Source: CAZAMP01 sp964486455
GTDB taxonomy: Bacteria > Eisenbacteria > RBG-16-71-46 > CAZAMP01
Direction of reading: 5' to 3'
Assembly: GCA_964486455.1 (NCBI GenBank)
Contig: CAZAMP010000010.1
Location: 35,486-99,485, forward strand
Length of the DNA stretch: 64,000 bases
The position numbers and the translations under genes are program-made. Under the pieces are notes generated by a model. The model worked only from the letters and a program-made list of their open reading frames with translations. It did not search any database and was not told where the DNA came from. Positions 7,200 through 15,954 of the stretch are shown piece by piece. Numbering within the stretch: position 1 is the stretch's first letter; each line of letters opens with the position of its first letter.

Positions 7200-9023
7200 G
7201 TGGAGACACTCAAGCGCGGATCAGTCATCGCACTCGTCCTGCTGGCGGTCCTTGCGGGCAGCGCAGGTGCGCAGCAGGGTGGCGGGATCATCTACTTCCA
7301 GACCAACCTCGACTACTACCTGTTGAACTATTTCAATCGTGTCAGCCCCATGCCCAACTACGGCGGGGCCTTCGACAATCACTACTCATTCACAAACCTC
7401 TACGTCCCGAACTTCTACTTCCCCAGTCACAACTTCGACTTCTCCGGCGTCGAGCGAAACACGCGAACCGGTGGTATGGGTGGAGCGGGAGTGGCGTTCG
7501 CCCGCGGCGGGTCGTCCCTCGGCATCAATCCGGCCGGCGTCTGCCGAGCGCGGAAGAACGAGGTCTACTTCGGTGCCGCGATTCGATTCGGGACCGGGTC
7601 GGGCAATCTGCTCGGTGAATACATCTTCGACACCGGTTTCTCAGGGGAGATTCGGCCGAACGAGGTGACTCCCGACATCCGCTTTGCGGAACGTCATGAT
7701 GGGCTTTATCTGGCCGTGCAACCGTTCTACAAGCGCCAGAAGGCCGACGGGAGCCGCGACGTTTTGGGGCGCACGACACTGGCGGCAGGATATCGCCGCT
7801 TCGTCGAGATCAATAGCTCCGAGAACCAGATCGTTCGATGGATTCCAACCGATGCCTCGGGTGCCTTCGATGACCTCGAGAACCTGAAATCCGCCGCCCA
7901 GTCCGTTGAAAGGGGCGGCATAGACGCGGTGACTGTCGGGCTCAGCACCGGCCTCGGTGAAGACGATGATGCGGTCTCACTGAGTGTCGGCGGAGCCATG
8001 AATCTCGTCAACGGCCGCACGCGCGCCGAGCAGGAGTTTACGGTCACCCAGCTTACTCAGGTCCGATTCCGGACGGGTGGCGGCTACATCAATCAGAAGT
8101 TCAAGAGCACGGCTTTCGATTTCGGTGCGCAGGCGAGCGTATTCGGAGGTGCGATTCGGCTGGGTGGCACGATGCGACCGGCCTACACGCTCGAAATGCC
8201 GGGTGGAAGGTACCGTCAGCTCGAACCCGCGCCTCTCATCGGGGTCTTTGTCTCCGAAGGGAGCATCTCGGGGTACGACATGGAGATGCCGAGCATGCTC
8301 AAGGTCGGAGGGGCACTCAAGCTCTCCAGCTTCATCGGCGATGGCGAAACGCGCGAAGGCGCGCTAGGCATCGTCCATCGTTTCTTCGGCCGCGGAACAA
8401 TCGCCGGAGACTACATGACGACGAAGCTCTCCGAGGCAACGATCGTACAGCACAGCGATTCGCTGGCGAACCCCGGTCTGCAGGAGCAGTTCGATATGAT
8501 CAACCTCTTCCTCCAGGATGCCGGGCTGGGGGATGAGTATCTCAAAACGACCATGCCACTGGTGAGCGGTAGCGCGCTCCTTAGAGACCAAACGGCAATC
8601 CGCGTCGGCTTCGAGACCATTCTGAAGCGCACCGCCCGGATGCAGCTCCGCATGCGCCTGGGGTTCGAGACGGTGCCCTATTCATTCCCGAGCCTGGTGA
8701 CCCGTGACGTGGAGAACACCGACGGCACGGTTCGCCGGGATGTCGTTTTCAAGACGGACGGGACGCCGCGTCTCGAAGACGTCGAGGGTGACGCGTACAC
8801 CTTCGGTCTCGGCGTTGTGACCGGCAACGTGAACTTCGACCTGAGCGTTCGCCGGCAGAGTGTCGACTTCGTCCAGTACTATGAGGGCACGGGACCGGAG
8901 AGCTGGTACAACCCGTTCAACCAGGGAATCTACGAGCCCATTGACACAGCGGCGACCGTCGCGGCGTTTCAGGTGCGTCAGAAGTTGACCGCCCTTCAGG
9001 TTTCTGCGGCGCTCGCGTTTTAG
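7200..9023 (+). CDS. FadL/PorV-like outer-membrane beta-barrel protein
   Basis: A 607-residue exported protein with an N-terminal signal (LVLLAVLAGSAGAQQ). After a Tyr/Asn-rich stretch comes GMGGAGVAFARGGSSLGINPAG, the family signature of OmpP1/FadL and PorV/PorQ-type barrels, which normally reads GGAG-A-DD-SA--WNPAG. The rest alternates polar and hydrophobic residues as membrane beta-strands do, and the last strand ends in Phe (ALAF), fit for BAM-dependent insertion. Substrate unknown: hydrophobic uptake or a secretion-machine partner are both possible. GTG start, with AGGAGG 6 nt upstream. Follows the lipoprotein by 9 bp and is ended by a strong hairpin at 9061. Confidence 0.78.
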   Translation: METLKRGSVIALVLLAVLAGSAGAQQGGGIIYFQTNLDYYLLNYFNRVSPMPNYGGAFDNHYSFTNLYVPNFYFPSHNFDFSGVERNTRTGGMGGAGVAFARGGSSLGINPAGVCRARKNEVYFGAAIRFGTGSGNLLGEYIFDTGFSGEIRPNEVTPDIRFAERHDGLYLAVQPFYKRQKADGSRDVLGRTTLAAGYRRFVEINSSENQIVRWIPTDASGAFDDLENLKSAAQSVERGGIDAVTVGLSTGLGEDDDAVSLSVGGAMNLVNGRTRAEQEFTVTQLTQVRFRTGGGYINQKFKSTAFDFGAQASVFGGAIRLGGTMRPAYTLEMPGGRYRQLEPAPLIGVFVSEGSISGYDMEMPSMLKVGGALKLSSFIGDGETREGALGIVHRFFGRGTIAGDYMTTKLSEATIVQHSDSLANPGLQEQFDMINLFLQDAGLGDEYLKTTMPLVSGSALLRDQTAIRVGFETILKRTARMQLRMRLGFETVPYSFPSLVTRDVENTDGTVRRDVVFKTDGTPRLEDVEGDAYTFGLGVVTGNVNFDLSVRRQSVDFVQYYEGTGPESWYNPFNQGIYEPIDTAATVAAFQVRQKLTALQVSAALAF

Positions 9024-9060
9024 ATGTGAGCGCGTGCACGGACTGCCGGTGCACTTTCGA

Positions 9061-9099
9061 GGCGGGGGAGGTCGCGGCGCCTCCCCCGCCTTCTTCTGT
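9061..9099 (+). terminator. Intrinsic terminator after the outer-membrane barrel gene
   Basis: GGCGGGGGAGG (9061-9071), 8-nt loop, CCTCCCCCGCC (9080-9090): a perfect 11 bp GC stem followed by a T-rich TTCTTCTGT tail. Ends the 6711-9023 transcript. Confidence 0.75.
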
Positions 9100-9201
9100 C
9101 CCGTGTGTGCGTGCGGTCTCCGGCGGGCGCAGCTCGCGCGGCAGGTGTCGACGCCGGTGCGTGAACACGGCAGCTTACGGGTGTGAGCGCGGAGAACCGA
9201 G

Positions 9202-9609
9202 ATGATGGACGACACGAGAGACAGGCGGGTGTTCGGAGCGGACTCCAAGGGGCGTCGCGTGTTTCACTGGGTCGTCTCCATTGTCGGTTGGACGCTCTTC
9301 ATTTGGGCGTGGTATGTCGTTTTCTATCGCCGCACGCCGCTCCAGACCCTGAGAGGGATCTTGGTGCTCGGAGCGTTCCTCGTTCTGGTCAATGTGATCA
9401 CGTTTATCTGGGTTCGCCACAACCTCGCAATCTACAGACGGAAGGGGCCGCGCCAGGCCCTTCGATTGGTTGAAGAGGATTGGAGCACGGACTACTTCGG
9501 TAGGAGACTCGATGCCGAGTGGGACGACGTCCGGGAAGGTCGGTTGATCGACCTGGACGTTGCTGACAGGCAGAAGGTGTTCACCGTCAGAGACGTCAAT
9601 AGGGAGTAG
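9202..9609 (+). CDS. PgaD-like membrane partner of exopolysaccharide synthase
   Basis: A 135-residue protein with two membrane segments (about 23-43 and 50-70) and a charged cytoplasmic tail. Its size, topology and position directly before a PgaC-like synthase match PgaD, the small subunit required for poly-N-acetylglucosamine synthesis and its c-di-GMP response in enteric bacteria. Sequence similarity is low, as is usual for this subunit, so the call leans on context. GGAG lies 7 nt before the ATG; a second ATG follows at once. It ends 2 bp before the synthase. If homologous, c-di-GMP control of the locus would be expected. Confidence 0.62.
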   Translation: MMDDTRDRRVFGADSKGRRVFHWVVSIVGWTLFIWAWYVVFYRRTPLQTLRGILVLGAFLVLVNVITFIWVRHNLAIYRRKGPRQALRLVEEDWSTDYFGRRLDAEWDDVREGRLIDLDVADRQKVFTVRDVNRE

Positions 9610-9611
9610 TC

Positions 9612-10868
9612 GTGCAGGATCTTATCATCGCGATACAGCACAGCGCCCTCTACCAGGTCATCCTGGTCTTTTTCGCGTTCTACCCGATGGTGTCCAGCAT
9701 CACGTGGATCAGCACGTCGCTGTTCTTCTACTTCCGCTGGGAGCGAAAGACGCCGCCCGGTGTCTTCGAGCCTCTGCAGGATGCCTCGCCGGTAACCATT
9801 CTGATTCCGGCCTTCTGTGAAGGACGGGTCATTCGCAGGACGCTCGAGGGTGTGCTCGCCATCGATTATCCGAACCGTGAGGTGCTCGTCATCGATGATG
9901 CGTCGACGGACGACACCGTCGATGAGGTGATGCCGTTCGTGGAGCGCGGGGACGTCCGTTTGATCCGAAAGCGCTTCAACGAAGGCAAGGCGATGGCGCT
10001 GAACGACGCAATGCCGTGCGCGCGCGGGGAACTCGTGCTCATCATGGACGCGGACGCCTATCCGGATCCGCAGATCTTGAACTACCTCGTTCCGCACTTC
10101 GAGTCGGTGCGCGTGGCGGGCGTAACGGGGAACCCACGCGTGGCGAACCGTGGATCCTTTCTCGCAAAGCTGCAGCTCATCGAGTTCGCGTCGATTGTCG
10201 GCCTGCTGAGGAGATCTCAGCGCATCTGGGGACGCCTGCTGACCATGAGCGGAGTCGTGGGGATCTTCCGTCGTTCCGCGCTGATCGACGTCGGGCTCTA
10301 CAGCCCGGAAATGGCCACCGAGGACATCGACATCACCTGGAAGCTCCAGCGCCACTACTACGATGTCCGCTACGAGCCGCGCGCGCTGGTCTGGATGCAG
10401 GTCCCTTCGACGTTGCGCGGGCTGATCCGCCAGCGGATACGGTGGGCGAAGGGCCTCGGCCAAGTGCTGCGTCGCCACGGCGACATTCTGCTCAGGTGGA
10501 GTGATCGGAGAATCTGGCCCGTGCTCATCGAGGCCACGTTGTCGGTGATCTGGGCATACTGTGTCGTGCTTCTGACCCTGCTCTGGTCTCTGTCGTACGT
10601 GTTCGGCTATCCACCCGTCGGTGTGAGTCCGTTTCCGAACTGGTGGGGGATGCTCATCGCCACGATGTGTCTCGCACAGCTCATGACCGGCGTTCTGCTG
10701 GATCGTCGCTACGACAAGTCGCTGACGCCGTACTTCGGCGTGGCGGTCTTCTATCCGATCATCTACTGGATGCTGATGGCACTGATCACGTTCTTTGCGA
10801 CGCCATCCGGGATGCGAAGCCCCAAGCGGGAGAACGCTCCGACGCGGTGGCGCACCGCGAGGGAGTGA
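9612..10868 (+). CDS. PgaC-like processive GT2 glycosyltransferase
   Basis: A 418-residue membrane beta-glycosyltransferase of family GT2, of the type that makes and translocates poly-beta-1,6-N-acetylglucosamine. One membrane segment (~12-42) precedes the catalytic domain and three or four follow it. Hallmarks: VIDDASTDDT (Asp95, Asp96), the metal-binding DAD (146-148), catalytic TED (236-238) and the processivity motif QRIRW (274-278). GTG start with GGGAG 5 nt upstream. The downstream GT-C gene overlaps by 1 nt (TGATG). GlcNAc as substrate is an inference from PgaC similarity; other hexosamines or hexoses cannot be excluded. Confidence 0.85.
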   Translation: MQDLIIAIQHSALYQVILVFFAFYPMVSSITWISTSLFFYFRWERKTPPGVFEPLQDASPVTILIPAFCEGRVIRRTLEGVLAIDYPNREVLVIDDASTDDTVDEVMPFVERGDVRLIRKRFNEGKAMALNDAMPCARGELVLIMDADAYPDPQILNYLVPHFESVRVAGVTGNPRVANRGSFLAKLQLIEFASIVGLLRRSQRIWGRLLTMSGVVGIFRRSALIDVGLYSPEMATEDIDITWKLQRHYYDVRYEPRALVWMQVPSTLRGLIRQRIRWAKGLGQVLRRHGDILLRWSDRRIWPVLIEATLSVIWAYCVVLLTLLWSLSYVFGYPPVGVSPFPNWWGMLIATMCLAQLMTGVLLDRRYDKSLTPYFGVAVFYPIIYWMLMALITFFATPSGMRSPKRENAPTRWRTARE

Positions 10869-12496
10869 TGGGACGCAACGCACGACGGGCCATCGGAGCC
10901 GTTACCGTGGGGTGCATCCTTCTCGCCGTCCTGCTGGTGCTCGCGACGCGCCATGGTCCCGCCGTCACGCCGGACGCGGTGCAATACATCAGCGCGGCGC
11001 AACACGTCTCAGAGGGCACGGGACTGTGTTCTTCGGTCACGGACTTCAACGAACGCAGGGTCGAGCTTCCGTTGGCGGCGTGGGCGCCCATGTATCCGAG
11101 TCTCCTCGGAGCGGTGATGAGGTTCGGCGGTTCCCCGCTCGTCGTTGGACGATGGACGAACGTGGCGCTGGCGGTTCTGACCCTGATCCCATTGGCCGCC
11201 GTCGCGCGCGCGGCCGGCGGCGACCGCTCGGTGGCGCCGGTGCTGGTCATTCATAGCCTGCTTTTCTATCCGATCCTGATCTCCACGTTTCTGTGGTCGG
11301 AACCGCTATTCATTCTTTGCTCGCTCGCGAGCCTGGCGTTGATCGTGCGCGGTCTCCGCCGAGAATCGGGTTTCCCAGTCGAACTGGTGACGGCGGGGCT
11401 GTTCGCCGCCGCCGCGGTCCTGTCGCGCTACCTCGGTGTTCTACTCATCCTCGTCTCGATCGTGGGGATCTGGTCCCGCGGGCTCCGACGATCGCCGAAC
11501 CGCCTCCTGGGCGACGTAATCGCGTACGGCCTTCCCGCCGCCCTGCCGGTCTTCGCGTGGCTCCTGCGCAATCGCCTCGTGACCGGTGCGTTCTTCGGCA
11601 CGGGCCGGCCCGATCCATGGTGCGGGTTCGGACAAGCGATTCTCGATACCTCGCGAACCCTCCTGCTCGATGCGATCGCGCCTGTGCTCCGGGCGGGTGG
11701 TGTGCCGGCGGTGATCGGGGCGGTCGCCGGAACGCTCGGTGCGATCCTCCTGATCGTCCTCTCCGTGCGATCGGAGCGAGCCCTGGCACCCGATGAGGCG
11801 AGCGGGGACGGTGCATTCAGGGGCCTCCTGATCGCCTACGCGATCGTGTTCATCGGCACGCTGGTTCTTCTCGTTCGTCTGGTCGGTTTTGACGCGATCA
11901 ACACGAGGTTGCTTGCTCCCGTCTATCCCGTTCTCCTCGTGCTTGTAATACATGCGTTCCGCCGGGGCTCCACGGCCGGGATCTCGACGGTGCGGGCCAA
12001 CATGGTGCGCAACCTCCACGGGACCGCTGTCGGCCTTCTCCTGCTGCCGCAGCTATTGGCGACCGGCACGTTCATCTCCGAGATCGACCGGGAGACGCGA
12101 ACGCTCTCCGCTCCCTACTGGACGTCGACGCTGTGGAACGACGGAGCATGGCAAGAAGATCCGGCGATGAAACGCCTGCCCGAGCTCGCGGGTGCCAGTC
12201 CACTGGTCATCACCAATCTGCGCGAGGTCGTGGCTCTGGTGACCGGGCTGCCCGCGAAGTCTCTGCCCGATGCGGTGGGTGACGCGTACCTTGAACGTGT
12301 GCTGGAGTTTCCGGGCGCCGTCATCGCACTCAACGACTCGCTCAGATCATGGTGGGCGACGCGCGATCAGATGCACGACGTGGCCGCCGCCACGGGGCGG
12401 GTGGCGCCCCTTGGCGAGAGTGGGCATTGGTCATTCTTTCGCGTGCTCAACGCGCCGGTAGAAGAAGGAGACGACACGATCCATGCGGATCTCTAG
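10868..12496 (+). CDS. GT-C fold membrane glycosyltransferase, ArnT/PMT-like
   Basis: A 542-residue polytopic protein with about 11-12 hydrophobic helices and a soluble C-terminal tail of ~110 residues. Asp/Glu residues in the first external loop (TPDAVQY at ~35-40) and the general layout fit GT-C enzymes that use polyprenyl-phosphate sugars. I cannot name donor or acceptor. The ATG at 10868 overlaps the synthase stop by one base, and its 3' end overlaps the exporter gene by 14 nt, so it is an integral part of the exopolysaccharide operon. Standard pga operons do not include such an enzyme; it may decorate the polymer or a lipid carrier. Confidence 0.68.
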   Translation: MGRNARRAIGAVTVGCILLAVLLVLATRHGPAVTPDAVQYISAAQHVSEGTGLCSSVTDFNERRVELPLAAWAPMYPSLLGAVMRFGGSPLVVGRWTNVALAVLTLIPLAAVARAAGGDRSVAPVLVIHSLLFYPILISTFLWSEPLFILCSLASLALIVRGLRRESGFPVELVTAGLFAAAAVLSRYLGVLLILVSIVGIWSRGLRRSPNRLLGDVIAYGLPAALPVFAWLLRNRLVTGAFFGTGRPDPWCGFGQAILDTSRTLLLDAIAPVLRAGGVPAVIGAVAGTLGAILLIVLSVRSERALAPDEASGDGAFRGLLIAYAIVFIGTLVLLVRLVGFDAINTRLLAPVYPVLLVLVIHAFRRGSTAGISTVRANMVRNLHGTAVGLLLLPQLLATGTFISEIDRETRTLSAPYWTSTLWNDGAWQEDPAMKRLPELAGASPLVITNLREVVALVTGLPAKSLPDAVGDAYLERVLEFPGAVIALNDSLRSWWATRDQMHDVAAATGRVAPLGESGHWSFFRVLNAPVEEGDDTIHADL

Positions 12497-13922
12497 CAAA
12501 CACGCTCCGACACTCGTTGCGATGCTGGCGGTGGGGCTTGTCCTTGGCGCCGGTGCATCGACCGTGTCCCCGGTGTCGGCTTCGGAAAAGACAGTCGATT
12601 CGCTCATCGTCGCGGGGCACGAAGCGGGGCGTGCCGACCGCCACAGCGACGCAATCGACGCGTACGAGAGTGTCATCCGGCTCGCCCCGGATCGCCGAGC
12701 GGACGTCAGCGCGCGCCTCGCCTTCCAGTACGCTTGGGCCAATCGGCTACAGAAATCGAAGCGCGAGTTCGCCTTCGCGCGCACGCACGCTCCGGACGAC
12801 GTCGATCTTCAACTTGGAGAGCTTCTGGTAACCAACTGGATGGGTCGCCATCTGGAGGCCTGGCGCGGCTATAACGATCTGTCACGCCGCGAGCCGGACG
12901 ACCCCGCGCCGCTCATGGGGCTCGCGACCGCCCAGAATTGGCTGGGGAGACCTGATCTCTCGCTCCGGACGGTTCAGCGTGTCTACGAGATCGAGCCCGA
13001 CCATCGGGACGCGCGCAATCTCGAGTCGTCGATCCGAACGGGACTTCGGCCCGTGGCCGGTTTGTTCGTCGACGTCTCCGAGGATTCGGACGACTACGCG
13101 GTGACATCCGTCGTGACCGAGGTTGCCTACTCTCCTCATCCGCTCGTACGCGTCGTGCCCTCGATCAATCGACTCGCCATCACGCGCCCTGGGTCGGACC
13201 GCGCACGGTCACTGGATGTGGTGGAGACCTGGTTGGCGGTGACGGCGACGGCCCGGCCGGTGACGCGCCTGGGCCTCTGGGGCCGGTTCGCGCTCATCAC
13301 CAATCCGGAAGATGGTTCGGACTACGGACCGCTCACGTCGAACGTATCGGCGGAGTGGATGGTGGCCGATCCGATCCGGGTGGCCGCATTCTACGATCGC
13401 TTCGCGGTGTTCTCCGACGTTTCGCTGCCCGACAAGATCACGGGTGAGATCGCGGGCCTTTCCCTCAACGTCTTTCCGGATCCCCCCACGCGCGTGAGGG
13501 TCGTCATGGATTGGGGGAAATACTCCGATGAGAACAGCCGCCGCAATGCCTGGCTCACGGCATCGCGCGAGGTGTGGGATCGCGCCCGCGTCCGACTGGG
13601 TGTGGCCGCGCGCTACCTCGACTTCGACCGGTGGCTTCCCAACGGCATCTGGACTCCGGTGGATTTTCGCGCGGGCGGCGTGACCCTGGAGGCCGATTAC
13701 GGCGTACGCGACGTCTGGTCTCTGAACGGTAGTGTCGAGCTGGGGTCGGCGAAAGAGGATGTCGCGGAGGGGGCCATGTATGCCACGTATCGTCTCGGTT
13801 TCTTCCGATCGCTCGGGCGTTGGCTCCTCGACGCGAGCGTGGGACACAGCGAAGGGAATGTCGAGACGGGAACGGGCTACGAGCGAACCTACGCGCATGC
13901 CGGCTTGCGGATACGGCTCTGA
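12483..13922 (+). CDS. PgaA-like TPR plus beta-barrel polysaccharide exporter
   Basis: A 479-residue exported protein. After a signal peptide (MRISSKHAPTLVAMLAVGLV...) come TPR-like helical pairs at ~40-170 (for example RHSDAIDAYESVIRLAP and LGRPDLSLRTVQRVYEIEPDHRDA), then ~290 residues of alternating beta-strand pattern ending GLRIRL. That is the architecture of PgaA, where periplasmic TPRs hand the polymer to an outer-membrane barrel. It is shorter than the ~800-residue enteric PgaA. Last gene of the 9202-13922 operon and convergent with the dehydrogenase. No PgaB-type deacetylase lies in or beside the operon. Confidence 0.72.
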   Translation: MRISSKHAPTLVAMLAVGLVLGAGASTVSPVSASEKTVDSLIVAGHEAGRADRHSDAIDAYESVIRLAPDRRADVSARLAFQYAWANRLQKSKREFAFARTHAPDDVDLQLGELLVTNWMGRHLEAWRGYNDLSRREPDDPAPLMGLATAQNWLGRPDLSLRTVQRVYEIEPDHRDARNLESSIRTGLRPVAGLFVDVSEDSDDYAVTSVVTEVAYSPHPLVRVVPSINRLAITRPGSDRARSLDVVETWLAVTATARPVTRLGLWGRFALITNPEDGSDYGPLTSNVSAEWMVADPIRVAAFYDRFAVFSDVSLPDKITGEIAGLSLNVFPDPPTRVRVVMDWGKYSDENSRRNAWLTASREVWDRARVRLGVAARYLDFDRWLPNGIWTPVDFRAGGVTLEADYGVRDVWSLNGSVELGSAKEDVAEGAMYATYRLGFFRSLGRWLLDASVGHSEGNVETGTGYERTYAHAGLRIRL

Positions 13923-13948
13923 TCGGTCGCCGTCCTGCCGCGGGTTCT

Positions 13949-14890
13949 TCAGCCGATCCTGAGAAGCAGTTTGAGTGTCCGCCGCGCGTGCTCGAACGCC
14001 TCGACGCCCCGCTCGAGTGGATAGCTTCCTTCCACCAGTCGTCCTACCGGGATGCGACCGTCCCGAAGCGCCTCGAGGGCGGGTTCGAACCTTCCGCAGC
14101 GCGATCCGACGATCGTCACCTCGTCGATGACGACCGGCGCCAGATCCATCGGTGGCGATCCGTGAAACGTGCTCTTGAGAACCAGCGTGCCGGTCGGTTC
14201 CGTCGCTTCGAGCGCCGAACGGAAACCATCGGGCGTGCCGGTGCAATCGACGGTCACCGGAAACCGATCGGAGAGTGTGGTGTCCGCGCCAGCGGTCTCC
14301 AGACCGTCCGCGCGCAAGGCGGTGAGCCGGTCTGTGTGCCTGCCCACCACGGTGACGTTGCCGCCCGCGTCGCGAAGCGACCAGGCGACGAGATGTCCGA
14401 GGCGTCCATCGCCGAAGACGGCGATCCGGCCGGTGACCGGGATCTGCTCCGCGATCCGCATCGCGGCGGCGAGCGGCTCGACGAAGACCGCATCGTCGTC
14501 CTCAATCGAATCCGGAACGACGTGGAGATTGCGTTCGGGCAACACGAGGTAATCGGCAAAGACGCCGTTTCTCCCGGCGATCCCGAGAACCGTGCGCTCG
14601 GAGCAGTGACGATGGCGACCCGACCTGCAGCGCGGGCATGTGCCGCACGCGGCGTTGATCTCTCCCGTCACTCTGGCGCCGGCCTTCAACGATGTCGTCG
14701 GTGTGATGAGGGTGCCGACGAACTCGTGGCCCAAGATCCCTCGGAAATTCATGTACCCGTCGACGATCTCCAGATCGGTCCGGCAGATTCCGGCGACGGT
14801 GACCCGCACGAGCGCCTCACCCGGGGTGGGATCGGGGGTCGGGAGATCGGTCCTGTGGGTCAGCCGTCCGTCGAATACCAGGCCGTTCAC
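13949..14890 (-). CDS. Zinc-dependent medium-chain alcohol dehydrogenase
   Basis: A 313-residue MDR-family enzyme, NAD(P)-dependent. Catalytic zinc ligands are Cys36 (GICRTDLEI), His55-Glu56 (GHEF) and Glu138 (VEPL). The four structural zinc cysteines are 82, 85, 88 and 96 (CGTCPRCRSGRHRHC). The Rossmann glycine motif GDGRLG is at 160-165. It is a little shorter than typical ~340-residue members such as threonine or sorbitol dehydrogenase, and the substrate cannot be read from sequence. It is a lone gene, convergent with the exporter gene 27 bp away and divergent from the patatin gene. Confidence 0.85.
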   Translation of the reverse strand: MNGLVFDGRLTHRTDLPTPDPTPGEALVRVTVAGICRTDLEIVDGYMNFRGILGHEFVGTLITPTTSLKAGARVTGEINAACGTCPRCRSGRHRHCSERTVLGIAGRNGVFADYLVLPERNLHVVPDSIEDDDAVFVEPLAAAMRIAEQIPVTGRIAVFGDGRLGHLVAWSLRDAGGNVTVVGRHTDRLTALRADGLETAGADTTLSDRFPVTVDCTGTPDGFRSALEATEPTGTLVLKSTFHGSPPMDLAPVVIDEVTIVGSRCGRFEPALEALRDGRIPVGRLVEGSYPLERGVEAFEHARRTLKLLLRIG

Positions 14891-15034
14891 GCTATCCTCC
14901 CGCGCGGCTTCCTTAAGCGGATGGCATACACGGTACGACCTCGTCGCAACGTCGACAAGTCTCCCGCCTGTGGTTTGCCACGCCCCGTAGCTGTGCTACG
15001 GTCTGGTCCGGCATAGGCGGCTATCAAGGAAACG

Positions 15035-15898
15035 ATGAAGGAACCCATCAAGATCGGGCTCGCCCTCTCTGGCGGGGCGGCCCGAAGCGTGACCCATATC
15101 GGCGTGCTCAAAGCACTCGAAGAACGTGGCATCGAGGTGTCATGCATTGCCGGCACGAGCGGCGGCGCGATCATCGCGGCGTTCTACGCGTCGGGGATTC
15201 CCACCGGCCGCATGTTCGAGATCGCGTCGCAGACACGCCTCACCGATCTAGGAGGCTTCGGTTTTCGGCGCCTCGGGTTCTTCTCGAGCAAGAAGCTCCA
15301 GCGGCTCATCGTCGATCACGTCGGAGACATCCGGTTCGACCAGCTCCGTGTCCCATGCGCGATCGTGGTCACCGATCTTCTGACGGGCCGGAGAGAGGTG
15401 GTCGATTCCGGAAGCGTTGCGGTCGCCGCCCAGGCGTCGTGCTGCATTCCACAGATCTACGCGCCGGTTGAGATGAATGGAGGGCTCTATGTCGACGGAG
15501 GGCTCGTCGACTATATGCCCATCTCCGCGCTCACGCCTTTCGCGCCGACGCTTCGGATCGGCGTCAATCTGGGTTTCCATCGGCGTGAGGACTATCGGCC
15601 GCGGCACCTCCTCTCGCTGATCATGCATGTCATGGGGCTTGTGGCCCAGCAGAACGCCGTCTTCTCTTCGCGTGAGGCCGACGTGGTCATCAGACCCGAC
15701 CTCCGCAACTTCAGCTCGTTCGAAATCAAGGAAGCCGAGGCGATGGTGGACGTTGGATACCGGGAGACACTCGCTCGGATCGACGATATCGAACGGCTTT
15801 GGAACGAAACACGCTCGGTGAGGACCCGCGTGCGCCGCTGGCTTGACCGGCTTCGACGAGGCGATCGTTCCGCCGCCGTCGGCGCGGGAGGCGGGTAG
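15035..15898 (+). CDS. Patatin-like phospholipase, RssA/YchK type
   Basis: A 287-residue patatin-family lipid acyl hydrolase with a Ser-Asp dyad. The oxyanion loop SGGAAR is at 12-17, the nucleophile Ser42 sits in GTSGG, and Asp154 in DGG completes the dyad. DYMPISAL follows as in RssA/YchK proteins. No signal peptide, so it should act in the cytoplasm or on the inner leaflet. A possible role is phospholipid turnover linked to the acyl-CoA dehydrogenase 56 bp downstream, but this rests only on proximity. The ATG is preceded by AAGGAAA. Confidence 0.85.
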   Translation: MKEPIKIGLALSGGAARSVTHIGVLKALEERGIEVSCIAGTSGGAIIAAFYASGIPTGRMFEIASQTRLTDLGGFGFRRLGFFSSKKLQRLIVDHVGDIRFDQLRVPCAIVVTDLLTGRREVVDSGSVAVAAQASCCIPQIYAPVEMNGGLYVDGGLVDYMPISALTPFAPTLRIGVNLGFHRREDYRPRHLLSLIMHVMGLVAQQNAVFSSREADVVIRPDLRNFSSFEIKEAEAMVDVGYRETLARIDDIERLWNETRSVRTRVRRWLDRLRRGDRSAAVGAGGG

Positions 15899-15954
15899 AT
15901 TCTCGGCGATCTTTTGCTTGGACAATTGTGGATGACGAGGACAGGGAGGACGAG

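Noticed and set aside
9492..10883. 463-codon minus-strand frame
   Set aside because: Antisense to the PgaC-like synthase; composition is Arg/His/Asp-rich as in shadow frames.
13820..15016. 398-codon plus-strand frame
   Set aside because: Covers the complement of the zinc alcohol dehydrogenase, which has all metal ligands.
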